Below the pieces are notes generated by a model. That model was not told where the DNA came from, did no database searches, and worked only from the letters and a program-made list of their open reading frames with translations. From Triticum aestivum (taxonomy: Eukaryota > Streptophyta > Magnoliopsida > Poales > Poaceae): a DNA stretch of 64,000 nt. The stretch's first letter is position 1, and the number at the start of each line of letters is the position of its first letter. The stretch covers positions 57,267,012-57,331,011 of the forward strand of contig NC_057812.1 in the NCBI RefSeq assembly GCF_018294505.1, given 5' to 3'. This document shows positions 32,401 through 43,486 of this stretch, in pieces. Both the position numbers and the translations under genes were made by a program.

Positions 32401-32789
32401 GCCCGGATTCAATAGTAATAGCCTAATTCGATAAGCATGGTTTATGATCTATATGATCTAGTTTTTTTAATTTTTGAAACATAACCTATTTTTGTACTTC
32501 ACGCTTGAACTGTGGTTGCATGTAACTGATGGCAAGAAAATAAACGTGTCTGACATAGAAACATCAGAAAGTATCCCATAATGGGCCATTTCATCATAGT
32601 TTGCAAGAAATAGTTAACGGGTGTCATAGCTGCTCTATAGTTGACGCTCATTAGCCAGCATGAAAAAGCATGCCACATACGATAGTATAAACTGAAAAGG
32701 TACAATAAAATATAAATTTTAGAAGAACCAATTAGAATGTAAGCACACACGAAATGCTAGCCCGTGCCGGTGTACAGGTTTATGACTAG
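29464..32789 (+). mobile_element. Non-autonomous Helitron H2, complete
   Basis: It begins TCTTATATTTACTAATTGGA directly after A and ends GCCCGTGCCGGTGTACAGGT, then TTATGACTAG at 32789, followed by T. Removal restores an uninterrupted ORF across the junction (NSLNIH to STNDDCTSH), which fixes both ends to the base. No target duplication is expected or seen. It is 3,326 bp, AT-rich, with no Rep/helicase. A candidate captured segment at 29860-30191 has a minus-strand frame (MHMKHLTVEIGTKISIQSFM) and a GGTAAGTA splice-donor-like site, but I cannot identify it. AGGTCTCCTC recurs four times at 29620-29730. Confidence 0.88.
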
Positions 32790-33221
32790 TAGTACTAATG
32801 ATGATTGCACAAGTCATGATGAAAATATCTCTTATAAGCATGTCGAGTTTTGTGGAATGCATAGAGTTTGCAATTACATACCAAACAGGGAAGATAGATT
32901 TTGCAAGAGGCATAAGTATTTGGAAACTAAATGGTTGCAAGAAAGGCTAGATGTTTGTGCTGGAAATTTAAACTTTCTTGGCCCTACTTGTGAACTTTGC
33001 AATGAACGTGATCATTTCAGTACCCAATGCAAATTGTTTCATGATCGTATCATGTCCAAAAGCTGTGATGACTTGATTTCCCTAGCACATCATAATGAAC
33101 TTAGTTTGCTCTTGGGTTATGAAAAAATGAAACGTATATCTAAGGTTGTTCCAGAATTTTCCCTTTATAGAGTTCTTAATTTTGATCTAGAGGAAATTTA
33201 TATGTATTGTGCGGTGAATTG
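32790..33221 (+). pseudogene. Element D ORF, second part with CCHC zinc knuckle
   Basis: The frame reads DDCTSHDENISYKHVEFCGM, then KYLETKWLQERLDVCAGNLN and CELCNERDHFSTQC near 32990-33035, an exact C-X2-C-X4-H-X4-C zinc knuckle as in retroviral nucleocapsid. This supports a gag-like RNA-binding role. It continues LISLAHHNELSLLLGYEKMK and runs into the solo LTR at 33222. Residues after CAVN in the local open frame are LTR. Confidence 0.75.
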
Positions 33222-34855
33222 TGATGTCTACTACACAACCTTCTTCTTGTAGACGTTGTTGGGCCTCCAAGTGCAGAGGTTTGTAGGACAATAGCAAATT
33301 TCCCTCAAGTGGATGACCTAAGGTTTATCAATCCATAGGAGGCGTAGGATGAAGATGGTCTCTTTTAAGTAACCCTGCAACCAAATAACAAAGAGTCTCT
33401 TGTGTCCCCAACACACCCAATACAATGGTAAATTGTATATGTGCACTAGTTCGGTGAAGAGATGGTGATACAAGTGGAATATGGATAGTAGCTAAAGGTT
33501 TTTGTAATCTGAAAATATAAAAGCAGCAAGGTAACTAATGATAAAAGTGAGCGTAAACGGTATTGCAATGCGTTGAAACAAGGCCTAGGGTTCATACTTT
33601 CACTACTACAAGTTCTCTCAATAATAATAACATAATTGGATCACATAACTATCCCTCAAGATGCAACAAAGAGTCACTCCAAAGTCACTAATAGCGGAGA
33701 ACAAATGAAGAGATTATGGTAGGGTACGAAACCACCTCAAAGTTATCCTTTCTAATCGATCTATTCAAGAGTCCATAGTAAAATAACATGAAGCTATTCT
33801 TTCCGTTCGATCTATCATAGAGTTCGTACTAGAATAACACCTTAAGACACAAATCAACCAAAACCCTAATTTCACCTAGATACTCCAATGTCACCTCAAG
33901 TATCCGTGGGTATGATCATACGATATGCATCACACAATCTCAGATTCATCTATTCAACCAACACAAAGAACTTCAAAGAGTGCCCCAAAGTTTCTACCGG
34001 AGAGTCAAGACGAAAACGTGTGCCAACCCCTATGCATAGGTGCATGGGCGGAACCCGCAATTTGATCACCAAAACATACATCAAGTGGATCAATAGAATA
34101 CCCCATTGTCACCCCGGGTATCCCATGCAAGACATACATCAAGTGTTCTCAAATCCTTAAAGACTCAATCCGATAAGATAACTTCAAAGGGAAAACTCAA
34201 TCCATTACAAGAGAGTAGAGGGGCTGAAACATCATAGGATCCAAATATAATAGCAAAGGTCACGATACATCAAGATCGTACCACCTCAAGAACACGAGAA
34301 AGAGAGAGAGGACTACTCCCTCCTTGTCACGGAGAGCACCGGGATGATGAAGATAACCACCGGAGAGGGATTCCCCCTCTGACAGGGTGCCGGAACAGGT
34401 CTAGATTGTTTTTCGTTGGCTACGGAGGCTTTTGGCGGCGGAACTACCGATCTATTGTGCTCCCCGAAGTTTTTAGGGTATATGGGTATATATAGGAGGA
34501 AGAAGTACGTCGGTGTTTCCCCGGGCTGTCCATGAGGTAGGGGGGCGCGCCCAGGGGGGTGGGCACGCCCCCCACCCTCGTGGGCAGCCCGAGACTCTCC
34601 TGGTCCATCTCCATGGGTTTCTTCTGGTCCAAAAATAAGTTCTGTGAAGTTTCAGGTCAATTGGACTCCGTTTGATTTTCCTTTTCTGCGATACTCTAAA
34701 ACAGGGGAAAAACATAAACTGGCACTGGGCTCTGGGTTAATAGGTTAGTCCCAAAAAATAATATAAAAGTGTATAATAAAGCCCATAAACATCCAAAACA
34801 GATAATATAATAGCATGGAACAATCAAAAATTATAGATACATTGGAGACGTATCA
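33222..34855 (-). repeat. Solo LTR (same family as element D) inserted in element D
   Basis: In the minus direction it starts TGATACGTCTCCAATGTATC at 34855 and ends GTTGTGTAGTAGACATCA at 33222. It is 1,634 bp and matches the D LTR throughout. It is flanked by AATTG at 33217-33221 and 34856-34860, a 5-bp target duplication, with no internal region. This is the product of LTR-LTR recombination of a full element. Removing it and one AATTG restores the D reading frame (AVNCIESPYIANY). Confidence 0.93.
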
Positions 34856-34860
34856 AATTG

Positions 34861-36100
34861 CATTGAAAGTCCTTATATTGCCAATTACATAAAGAAAAGA
34901 AAACGAATAGAGGATGAAGAGATACTAATGAAAGGGAAGAGACTTCCCAATATCCTCCTATTATTTCTTATGATGAATCATATAACGAGGAGGAGCCTTC
35001 TATTCAACCAATCTCATTAATAAGGAGCTCCAAAAAGAGAATTGAACCCACACATGATGTGAAGAAGAAAAAGAAAAGACAGAGAAGCAAAGGTAGAAAG
35101 GTATCTCTCCCAAGTGATGTTGCTCCTATTACTCATTGTGATGATAATAATTGCTATACTATTGGTGCTATCCATACTATTAATGATGAGAGTGATTATG
35201 ATTATGATATGAAAAGGCCCAAGCTTGGGGATGTTATGTTTGATGAGAATGACATGTTTAAGAATGTATTTGCTGCAATTAATGTTTGTCCCAAGCTTGG
35301 GGATGCTATGATTGATGAAGATAATATTTCTAGCCTCCCAAGTTTTGATATGCAAATTTATAATGATGATAACATGCCTCCTACTTATGATGATTATACT
35401 GATGAAAGTGGGTTTGGAAGAGTGTCAGCTTCAGGAAGTAATGATCCCACTATTTTGGAGGATGTTGAATCTTATTATGATAATTATGAAATTGGATTTG
35501 GAGAGGTCATGACTTTATTTAGTAATAATTCCACTATCTTGGAAGAGGTTTCAATTGATTATGATGAGAACAAAGTTGCTACTTATGATGATTATTGTGA
35601 TGATACTTATGCTATAAAAAGTAGTGATGATTATATTTATAAAATTTGTTATGATTATGATTACCCTTTTTTTGAACATTACTCCTTTAATGTGGAAACA
35701 ATTTATAGTATTCAAGTTTCTTATGATGCTCCCACTATTCCGAATGAGAAGAATTTTGCTTATGTGGAGAGTAATAAAATTTCTATGCAAGTAGATCATG
35801 AAAAGAATGTTTACGTGCTGGTTATATTGTTGAATTCATCATGATGCTACTGAAAATTATTATGTGGGAGGAATATATGCTCGTAGGAATTGCAATAATA
35901 TCAAGTTTCCTTTCTATGTGCTTAAAATCTTGAAGTTATGCTTGCTTTGCCCTCAAATGCAAGTTGATTATTGTTCCCATAAGTTGTTTGCTCGCAAAAT
36001 CCCTATGCATAGGAAGTGGGTTAGACTTAAATGTTCTAGTCATATTCTTCATGATGCTCTATTTATGTTTCATTCTTATCTTTTATGTGAGCATCATTGA
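34861..36100 (+). pseudogene. Element D ORF, third part: basic patch, acidic Asp/Tyr-rich region, C-terminus
   Basis: After the solo LTR the frame continues ANYIKKRKRIEDEEILMKGK, shifts once near 34960, has a basic patch (KKKKKRQRSKGRK), and then a long Asp/Tyr-rich acidic region (for example DNYEIGFGEVMTLFSNNSTI). The motif KLGDxM occurs twice, encoded by AAGCTTGGGGATG. A second frameshift near 35820 leads to the conserved tail ending HSYLLCEHH and a stop at 36098-36100. I know of no domain for this protein. Confidence 0.65.
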
Positions 36101-38869
36101 AATCATCATGCCCAGCTAGGGGCATTACACGATAGCGCTTGTTGGGAGGCAACCCAATTTTTAGTTTAGCTCCTTGCTTTTTTGTTCCTGTTTAGTAATA
36201 AATTAATAATCTATCCTATGTTATGATTGTGTTTTTTTGTTTTAATTAGTGTTTATGCCAAGTAATGCCTTTAGGACCTTCTTGGGTGATTTTTATTTGA
36301 TCTTGCTGTAAAAAACAGAAAGTATGCGCTCACGAGAATAATTTTCATTTTTTACCAGAGAAAGATAAAATACCAATTCTACTTGTAGTAGATTAATAAA
36401 AAAATTGCCTAGGATTTCATAATTTCTCAGGATTTGTGGACTTACAGAAGTATTCGAAACCTACAGATTACTACAGACTATTCTGTTTTTGACAGATTCT
36501 GTTTTTCTATGTGTTGTTTGCTTATTTTGATGAATCTATGAGTAGTATCGGAGGTTATGAACCATAGATAAGTTGGAATACAGTAGATATTACACCAGTA
36601 TGAATTTAGAATAAGTTCACAACAGTACCTAAGTGGTGATTTATTTTTTTATACTAATGGAGCTTACGAGTTTTCTGTTAAGTTTTGTGTTGTGAAGTTT
36701 TCAAGTTTTGGATAAAGATTCGATGGACTATGGAATAAGGAGTGGCAAGAGCCTAAGCTTGGGGATGTCCAAGGCACCCCAGGGTAATATTCAAGAACAA
36801 CCAAGAGCCTAAGCTTGGGTATGCCCTGGAAGGCATCCCCTCTTTCGTCTTCGTTCATCGGTAACTTTACTTGGAGCTATATTTTTATTCGCCACATGTT
36901 ATGTGTTTTTCTTGGAGCATCATTTTATTTTATTTTGTTTGGCTTTCTGTTTGAATAAAATACCAAGATCTGAAATTATTAAATGTTAGGGAGTCTTCAC
37001 ATAGTTGCATAATTATTCGACTACTCATTGATCTTAACTTATATATCTTTCGGAGTAGTTTGTCATTTGCTCTAGTGCTTCACTTATATCTTTTAGAGCA
37101 CTGCGGTGGTTTTATTTTGAAGAAATAGATGAACTCTTGTGCTTCACTTATATTATTTTGAGAGTCTTTAGAACAACATGGTAGTTTTCTTTGGTTATGA
37201 AACTAGTCCTATTATGATGGGCATCCAAGATGGGTATAATAAAAACTTTCATATAAAGTGCATTGAATACTATGAGAAGTTTGATACTTGATGATTGTTT
37301 TGAGATATTCAGATGGTGATATTAGAGTCATGCTAGTTGAGTAGTTGTGAATTTGAGAAATACTTGTGTTGAAGTTTTTCATTCCTATAGCATGCACGTA
37401 TGGTGAACCGTTATGTGACGAAGTCGGAGCATGATTTATTTATTGATTGCCTTCCTTATGAGTGGCGGTCGGGGACGAGCGATGGTCTTTTCCTACCAAT
37501 ATATCCCCCTAGGAGCATGCGCGTAGTACTTTGTTTCGATAACTAATAGATTTTTGCAATAAGTATGTGAGTTCTTTATGACTAATGTTGAGTCCATGGA
37601 TTATACGCACTCTCACCCTTCCACCATTGCTAGCCTCTCTAGTATCGCGCAACTTTCGCCTGTACCATAAACCCACCATATACCTTCCTCAAAACAGCCA
37701 CCATACCTACATATTATGGCATTTCCATAGCCATTCCGAGATATATTGCCATGCAACTTTCCATCGTTTTGTTATTATGACACGCTTCATCATTGTCATA
37801 TTTCTTGCATGATCATGTAGTTTACATCATATTTGTGGAAAAGCCACCGTTCATAATTTTCATACATGTCACTCATGCATCATTGCACATCCTGGTACAC
37901 CACCGGAGGCATTCACATAGAGTCATATAGTGTGATGATCCTCATTATTAGAGCACTGTCGCAGTGAGGAAATGATGATGGAGACTATGATTCCCCCACA
38001 AGTCAGGATGAGACTCTGGACAAAAAAGGGGGCCAAAAAGAAAAAAAGGGAGAAGACCGAAAGAAAAAAATGAGAGAAAAAGAGAGAAGGGACAATGCTA
38101 CTATCCTTTTACCACACTTGTGCTTCAAAGTAGCACCATGATCTTCATGATAGAGAGTATCCTATGTTGTCACTTTCATATACTATTGGGAATTTTTCAT
38201 TATAGAACTTGTCTTGTATATTCCAATGATGGGCTTCCTCAAAATGCCCTAGGTCTTCGTGAGCAAGAAAGTTGGGTGCACACCCACTTAGTTTCTTTTG
38301 TTGAGCTTTCATATACTTATAGCTCTAGTGCATCCGTTGCATCGCAATCCCTACTCACTCACATTGATATCTATTAATGGGCATCTCCATGGCCCGTTGA
38401 TACGCCTAGTTGATGTGAGACTATCTTCTCCTTTTTGTCTTCTCCACAACCACCATTCTATTCCACCATAGTGCTATATCCATGGCTCACGCTCATGTAT
38501 TGCGCGAAGATTGAAAAAGTTTGAGAACATCAAGAGTATGAATCAATTGCTTGGCTTGTCATCGGGGTTGTGCATGATTTAAATATTTTGTGTGATGAAG
38601 ATAGAGCATAGCCAGAATATATGATTTTGTAGGGATATCTTTCTTTGGCCATGTTATTTTGAGAAGACGTGATTACTTTGTTAGTATGCATGAAGTATTA
38701 TTATTTTCATGTCAATATTAAACTTTTTTCTTCAATATTATGGATCTGAATATTCATGCCACAATAAAGAGAATTACTTGGATAAGTATGTTAGGTAGCA
38801 TTCCACATCAAAAAATTTGTTTTATCATTTACCTACTCGAGGACGAGCAGGAATTAAGCTTGGGGATGC
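36101..38869 (+). other. 3' non-coding region of element D
   Basis: It starts with TTGTTGGGAGGCAACCCAAT, an inverted repeat shared with element B. It contains two AAGCTTGGG(G/T)ATG copies (36755, 36811), TGCTTCACTTATAT repeats at 37078-37156, a long purine-rich run of A and G at 38028-38095, and the polypurine tract at the end. No gene is seen; open frames are scattered and short. Confidence 0.75.
38856..38868 (+). promoter_or_regulatory. Polypurine tract of element D
   Basis: AAGCTTGGGGATG lies one base before the 3' LTR start (38870). That is where plus-strand DNA synthesis is primed in LTR retrotransposons. The same 13-mer precedes the LTR of element E (minus strand, 61889-61901) and recurs within B, D and E. 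Confidence 0.7.
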
Positions 38870-40556
38870 TGATACGTCTCCAACGTATCTATAATTTTTG
38901 ATTGTTCCATGCTATTATATTATCTGTTTTGGATGCTTATGTGCTTTATTTACACTTTTATATTATTTTTGGGACTAACCTATTAACCGGAGGCCCAGCC
39001 CAAATTGCTGTTTTCTTGCCTATTTCAGTGTTTCGAAGAAAAGGAATATCAAACGGAGTCCAAACGGAATGAAACCTTCGGGAAAGTTATTTTTGGAACG
39101 GAAGCAATCCAGAAGACTTGGAGTTTACGTCAGGCAATCACCAAGGCAGCCACGAGGCAGGGGGGCGCCACCCCCTGGGTGCGCCCTCCACCCTTGTGGG
39201 CCCCTCGTGGCTCCCCTGAGTGACTTCTTTCGCCTATATATATCAATATACCCTAGAAACATCGGGGAGCAGAATAGATTGGGAGTTCCGCTGCCAGAAG
39301 CCTCCGTAGCCACCGAAAATCAATCTAGACCCATTCCGGCACCCTGCCGGAGGGGGCTATCCCTCTCCGGTGGTCATCTTCATCATCCTGGCGCTCTCCA
39401 TGACGAGGAGGGAGTAGTTCTCCCTCGGGGCTGAGGGTATGTACCAGTAGCTACGTGTTTGATCTCTCTCTCTCTCTCGTGTTCTTGAGGTGGTACGATC
39501 TTGATGTATGGTGAGCTTTGCTATTATAGTTGGATCTTATGATGTTTCCCCCCTCTACTCTCTTGTAATGGATTGAGTTTTCCCTTTGAAGCTATCTTAT
39601 CGGATTGAGTCTTTAAGGATTTGAGAACACTTGATGTATGTCTTGCACGTGCTTATCTAAGGTGACAATGGGATATCATGTGACCCACTTGATGTATGTT
39701 TTGGTGATCAACTTGCGGGTTTCGTGACCTCGTGAACTTATGCATAGGGGTCGGCACACGTTTTCGTCTTGACTCTTCGGTAGAAACTTTGGGGAACTCT
39801 TTGAAGTTCTTTGTGTTGGTTGAATAGATGAATCTGAGATTGTGTGATGCATATCGTATAATCATACCCATGGATACTTGAGGTGACATTGGAGTATCTA
39901 GGTGACATTAGGATTTTGGTTGATTTGTGTCTTAAGGTGTTATTCTAGTATGAACTCTATGATAGATTGAACGGAAATAATATCTTCATGTTATTTTACT
40001 ACGGAGTCTTGAATAGATCAATCAGAAAGGATAACTTTGAGGTTGTTTCGTACCCTACCATAATCTCTTCGTTTGTTCTCCGCTATTAGTGACTTTGGAG
40101 TGACTCTTTGTTGCATGTTGAGGGATAGTTATATGATCCAATTATGTTATTATTGCTGAGAGAACTTGCACTAGTGAATGTATGAACCCTAGGCCTTGTT
40201 TCAACGGATTGAAATAACGTTTGTGCTGACTTTTATCATTAGCTACCTTGCTGTTTTTATATTTTTCAGATTACAAAAACCTATATCTACTAGCCATATT
40301 GCACTTGTATCACCATCTCTTCGCCAAACTAGTGCACCTATACAATTTACCATTGTATTGGGTGTGTTGGGGACACAAGAGACTCTTTGTTATTTGGTTG
40401 CAGGGTTGTTTGATAGAGACCATCTTCATCCTACGCCTCCCACGGGTTGATAAACCTTAGGTCATCCACTTGAGGGAAATTTGCTACTGTCCTATAAACA
40501 TCTGCACTTGGAGGCCCAACAACGTCTACAAGAAGAAGGTTGTGTAGTAGACATCA
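38870..40556 (+). repeat. 3' LTR of element D
   Basis: It runs from TGATACGTCTCCAACGTATC to GTTGTGTAGTAGACATCA, 1,687 bp with TG...CA ends. A TATA box (TATATATAT at 39235-39243) follows GC-rich sequence with a CCCCTCGTGG block, placing the likely RNA start near 39265-39275. A CTCTCTCTCT run lies near 39463. After 40556 element F resumes. Confidence 0.9.
39235..39243 (+). promoter_or_regulatory. TATA box of element D LTR
   Basis: CGCCTATATATATCAATATA is the strongest TATA-like site in the LTR, and the solo LTR has the equivalent (minus strand, GGTATATATAGG-type complement near 34480-34495). The position in the middle of the LTR fits a U3/R boundary. Confidence 0.5.
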
Positions 40557-40724
40557 CATGAGAAGGATATCAACATAAGCATGAAGGTGCATCACAATCA
40601 TTGAGCATAACCATAATGAAACGTTAACCAAATGAGCATGGCATATCGACAAGCATAGCATTACACATGAGTATAGCATGACCACTAGCATCACAAAAAA
40701 TACCATGTAAGAACTTAACCAGAA
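40557..40724. mobile_element. Element F, part 2
   Basis: This 168-bp stretch between D's LTR and the copia LTR is rich in CATGA/GCATA motifs like part 1 (28700-28860) and part 3. It has no coding potential. Its last five bases (CAGAA) are the left target duplication of the copia element. Confidence 0.5.
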
Positions 40725-41062
40725 TGTTGGAGGAAGAACACAGGAACACTCACATGAGGTGGGCATGGACAGTAGAGTTTCAATGAGCGAACATGAACAC
40801 AGAGACGGGGAATTTTGCGACGCGTGAAGTTTGCGTCTTTTCTGTTTCTTACTTTTATTCCATCTGATCCTAATAAGCCGGCCTCGATCCGTTTTACCCG
40901 TGCCATCCCACGGACAAGATTGTGGCCAACGATTACATGACTGACAAGGAAAAATAACCACTAGTCATATTCAGCCGCAACACGAACATAGCATGCCTCT
41001 GGCTTTATTTTTAGAAAGTTCAAAAACAAAACAAGTTCAGGTTCAGTAAGATTAACACAACA
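40725..41062 (-). repeat. 3' LTR of copia element K
   Basis: In plus orientation it runs TGTTGGAGGAAGAACACAGG to TAAGATTAACACAACA. It is nearly the same as 59188-59524. In the sense direction it follows a purine-rich tract (AAGGAGGTGAAG, 41063-41074). Confidence 0.92.
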
Positions 41063-41064
41063 CT

Positions 41065-41667
41065 TCACCTCCTTAAGCTTGATGACCTGAACCCACCTCC
41101 TGCATACCGCTTCCCTTTCAGTGACTGAAAATGAAGCCTAGACAATGGCTTCGTCAAGATGTCTGCATGCTGCTCATCAGTTCTGACATGCTCCACTTCT
41201 ATCTTGCCCTCTTCAACGCAATTTTTGACAAAAAGATAGCGCACGTCAATGTGTTTCCTCCTCCCATGAAACACATGATTCTTGCATAACTGAATTGCTG
41301 ACTGGTTATCTGTACGGATTGTGAACTTGTCACCATCACAGCCCAGAAATTCCTCAATCAGCCTTGCCAACCATACTCCTTGATAGGCTGCTGCAGCAGC
41401 AGCCACAAACTCTGCTTCACATGAATATTGAGCCACAATTTTGTGTTTTCGAGATGTCCAGGAAACAGGGCAGTGACCAAAGTAGTACAACACTCCAGTG
41501 GTACTTTTACGATCATCGACATCGCCTCCATGACCACTGTCACAATATCCTAACAGCTCCGGTTTGCTTGTGATCCTTTTATAGCTGCACCCAAGATTGA
41601 CAGTCCCTTTTACATACCTAAGAATGTGTCTCACTGCTGTCATATGTTCCTTGGTAGGTCTCTCCAT
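41065..41667 (-). pseudogene. RNase H domain, copia element K
   Basis: The frame has AVRHILRYVKGTVNLGCSYK, GYCDSGHGGDVDDRKSTTGV, SRKHKIVAQYSCEAEFVAAA, VWLARLIEEFLG, RTDNQSAIQLCKNHVFHGRR and KHIDVRYLFVKNCVEEGKI. This is a full copia RNase H with its acidic catalytic residues (CDSG, CEAEF, TDNQSA). It runs to KPLSRLHFQSLKGKRYAGGG and stops next to the LTR. It is frame-shifted relative to the RT frame near 41690. Confidence 0.9.
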
Positions 41668-41701
41668 GAACCTGCTGACATAGCCGACAGAGAAGCTAAG
41701 A

Positions 41702-42523
41702 TCAGGCCTTTTGCAGCAAATACCTCAGGCCTCCCACCACGCTTCGATACTCAGTTGGGTCAACTTCCTCGGCCTTACTCTCTTTGCTCAGTTTCAGGCT
41801 ATCTTCCATTGGAGTGTGTGTTGGATGGCAGTTTGACATCCCCATTCTGTCAAGTATACGGGCTGCATACCCAGATTGGCAAAGAGTGATCCCTTCCTCT
41901 CCTTGTTTCACTTCAATGCCTAGATAGTCAGACATCAGCCCCCGATCAGTCATGCTAAATTTCGACTTCATTTGCCATTTGAAGTCGGCAATAGCTTGAT
42001 TGCTGTCACCGGTTATAACCAGATCGTCCACATATACTCCAACGATTAGAATAGAATATCTTGCCTTTTTCTTGTACAGACCAGATTCAGAAGGGCACTT
42101 CTCAAACCCCAATTCTAGCAGTGTTGAGTCCAGCTTGGAGTTCCAAGACCTGGGAGCTTGGTGGAGACCATACAGTGCTTTTCTCAGTCTGTACACCTTG
42201 CTGCTCTTTCCTTCTATCTCATGGCCTGGAGGTTGACAAACGTACACCTCCTCACTCAAATCCCCGTTGAGGAACGCTGATTTCACATCCATTTGGTGAA
42301 TCTTCCAGCTGAACTGAGTTGCAAGCGCAATGAGTAAACAAACAGACTCAAGGCGGGCGACAGGAGCATAAACTTCATTGAAATCGATGCCCTGCCTCTA
42401 CACATACCCTTTTGCAACTAGCCTCGCCTTGTGTTTGACGATGTCCCCACTTGGGTCCCTTTTAATCTTGCACACCCACTTCAATCCGATCAGCTGGTGT
42501 CCTCTTGGTAGATCAACTAGTTC
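41702..42523 (-). pseudogene. Reverse transcriptase, copia element K
   Basis: The frame from 42292 carries QMDVKSAFLNGDLSEEVYV, KALYGLHQAPRSWNSKLDST and the catalytic VGVYVDDLVITGD, with later PMEDSLKLS and VGGLRYL. Upstream to 42523 the same domain continues ([29 protein letters not shown]) but is interrupted by a TAG where copia elements have Gln, near 42399. Copies the element RNA into DNA. Confidence 0.88.
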
Positions 42524-43483
42524 CTAGGTTTGGTTCTGCTCAATCGATGTGAGCTCTTCTTTCATTGCTTTCTGCCAACAGGACTCTCTTATAGCCTCAA
42601 TGTGGTTTGTGGGCTCCTCTAATCCAAACAAACACAAACCAGCCTCGGCCTCCCTGATCTCTACAGTTTCTTCGTAGATCTCCTCGAGCAGGCGCTTCCC
42701 TTGAAGACCCTGTGATGGCTCACTATATGGTGTGTCAGGCATTACGAACCTTGGACCTGGAGTCGACAGTGGGTCATCTAGGTCACATGGGATGACCGCC
42801 CCATCATTTGTGCATCGGGTTCTGCTGCCTTGCCGAGGTGCTGCCATCGCAGCGGAATTCGCTGCCCTGACAGACAATTTTTGTGCCATGGTAGGTGTTT
42901 TGCAGGGTGTGTTCTCTGCCATGGCAGTGTAATCGCGGTCTTTGGTTGCGCTTTCGGTTTCCACCCGACCTTGCTGCTCTAGATAGAACACTACAAAGGG
43001 ACCTCGGTCATCATCTTCTACTGACCCCGTGGAGTTCCAATCCCAAGGCCTGTTTTCTTCAAACACAACATCCCGAGACACCACCAGTTTTTTGTTCTCT
43101 GGATCATACAAGCGGTACGCCTTTGATGCTGACTCGTAGCCAATGAAAACCATCTGAGTACTCCTATCAGAGAGCTTTGAAATACCTGGCCCAACTTTCT
43201 TCACATGTGCCACACAACCAAAGGTGCGGAGATGCTGAACCGAGGGCTTCTTCCCGTGCCAAGCTTGATATGGGGTCATCCCTTTTACGCTCTTGGTTGG
43301 TGATCTGTTGAGCAGGTAGACGGCTGTCGTAACAGCCTCGCCCCAAAAACGAGCAGGGACTCCAGTGCTCTTCAGCAAGCTCCTCGCCATGCCCACTACT
43401 GTCTGGTTTCTTCTTTCAACTACCCCATTCTGTTGTGGAGTGATGGCGCTGTGAGAAAATGTTTGATTCCATGCTCCGCACAA
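42524..43483 (-). pseudogene. Integrase C-terminal half and linker, copia element K
   Basis: The frame encodes FSHSAITPQQNGVVERRNQT, GMARSLLKSTGVPARFWGEA, VYLLNRSPTKSVKGMTPYQA and FIGYESASKAYRLYDPENKK, a copia integrase core end (with catalytic Glu in VVERRN) and C-terminal region. It then runs into the integrase-RT linker and ends at TAG (42524-42526), where the expected residue is Trp. It is out of frame with the N-terminal half near 43465-43490. Confidence 0.88.
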
Positions 43484-43486
43484 TGA

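Larger units (their letters stand above)
29081..40556 (+). mobile_element. Non-autonomous Athila-like retrotransposon D
   Basis: It has a truncated 5' LTR (29081-29164), tRNA-Asp PBS (29175-29192), one long non-pol ORF in pieces (29291-29463, 32790-33221, 34861-36100), a 3' non-coding region with a polypurine tract (38856-38868), and a full 3' LTR (38870-40556). There is no RT or integrase. Two later insertions, a Helitron and a solo LTR of its own family, split the ORF. The missing left part of the 5' LTR suggests a deletion at the junction with F. Confidence 0.85.

Noticed and set aside
35059..35844. Host gene encoding an acidic Asp/Tyr-rich protein
   Set aside because: It is the continuation of the ORF of retrotransposon D, flanked by PBS, zinc knuckle, PPT and LTR of that element.
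40554..40961. ORF across the copia LTR and flank, and its partner 59043-59451
   Set aside because: They arise from the duplicated LTR and extend into unrelated flanks.
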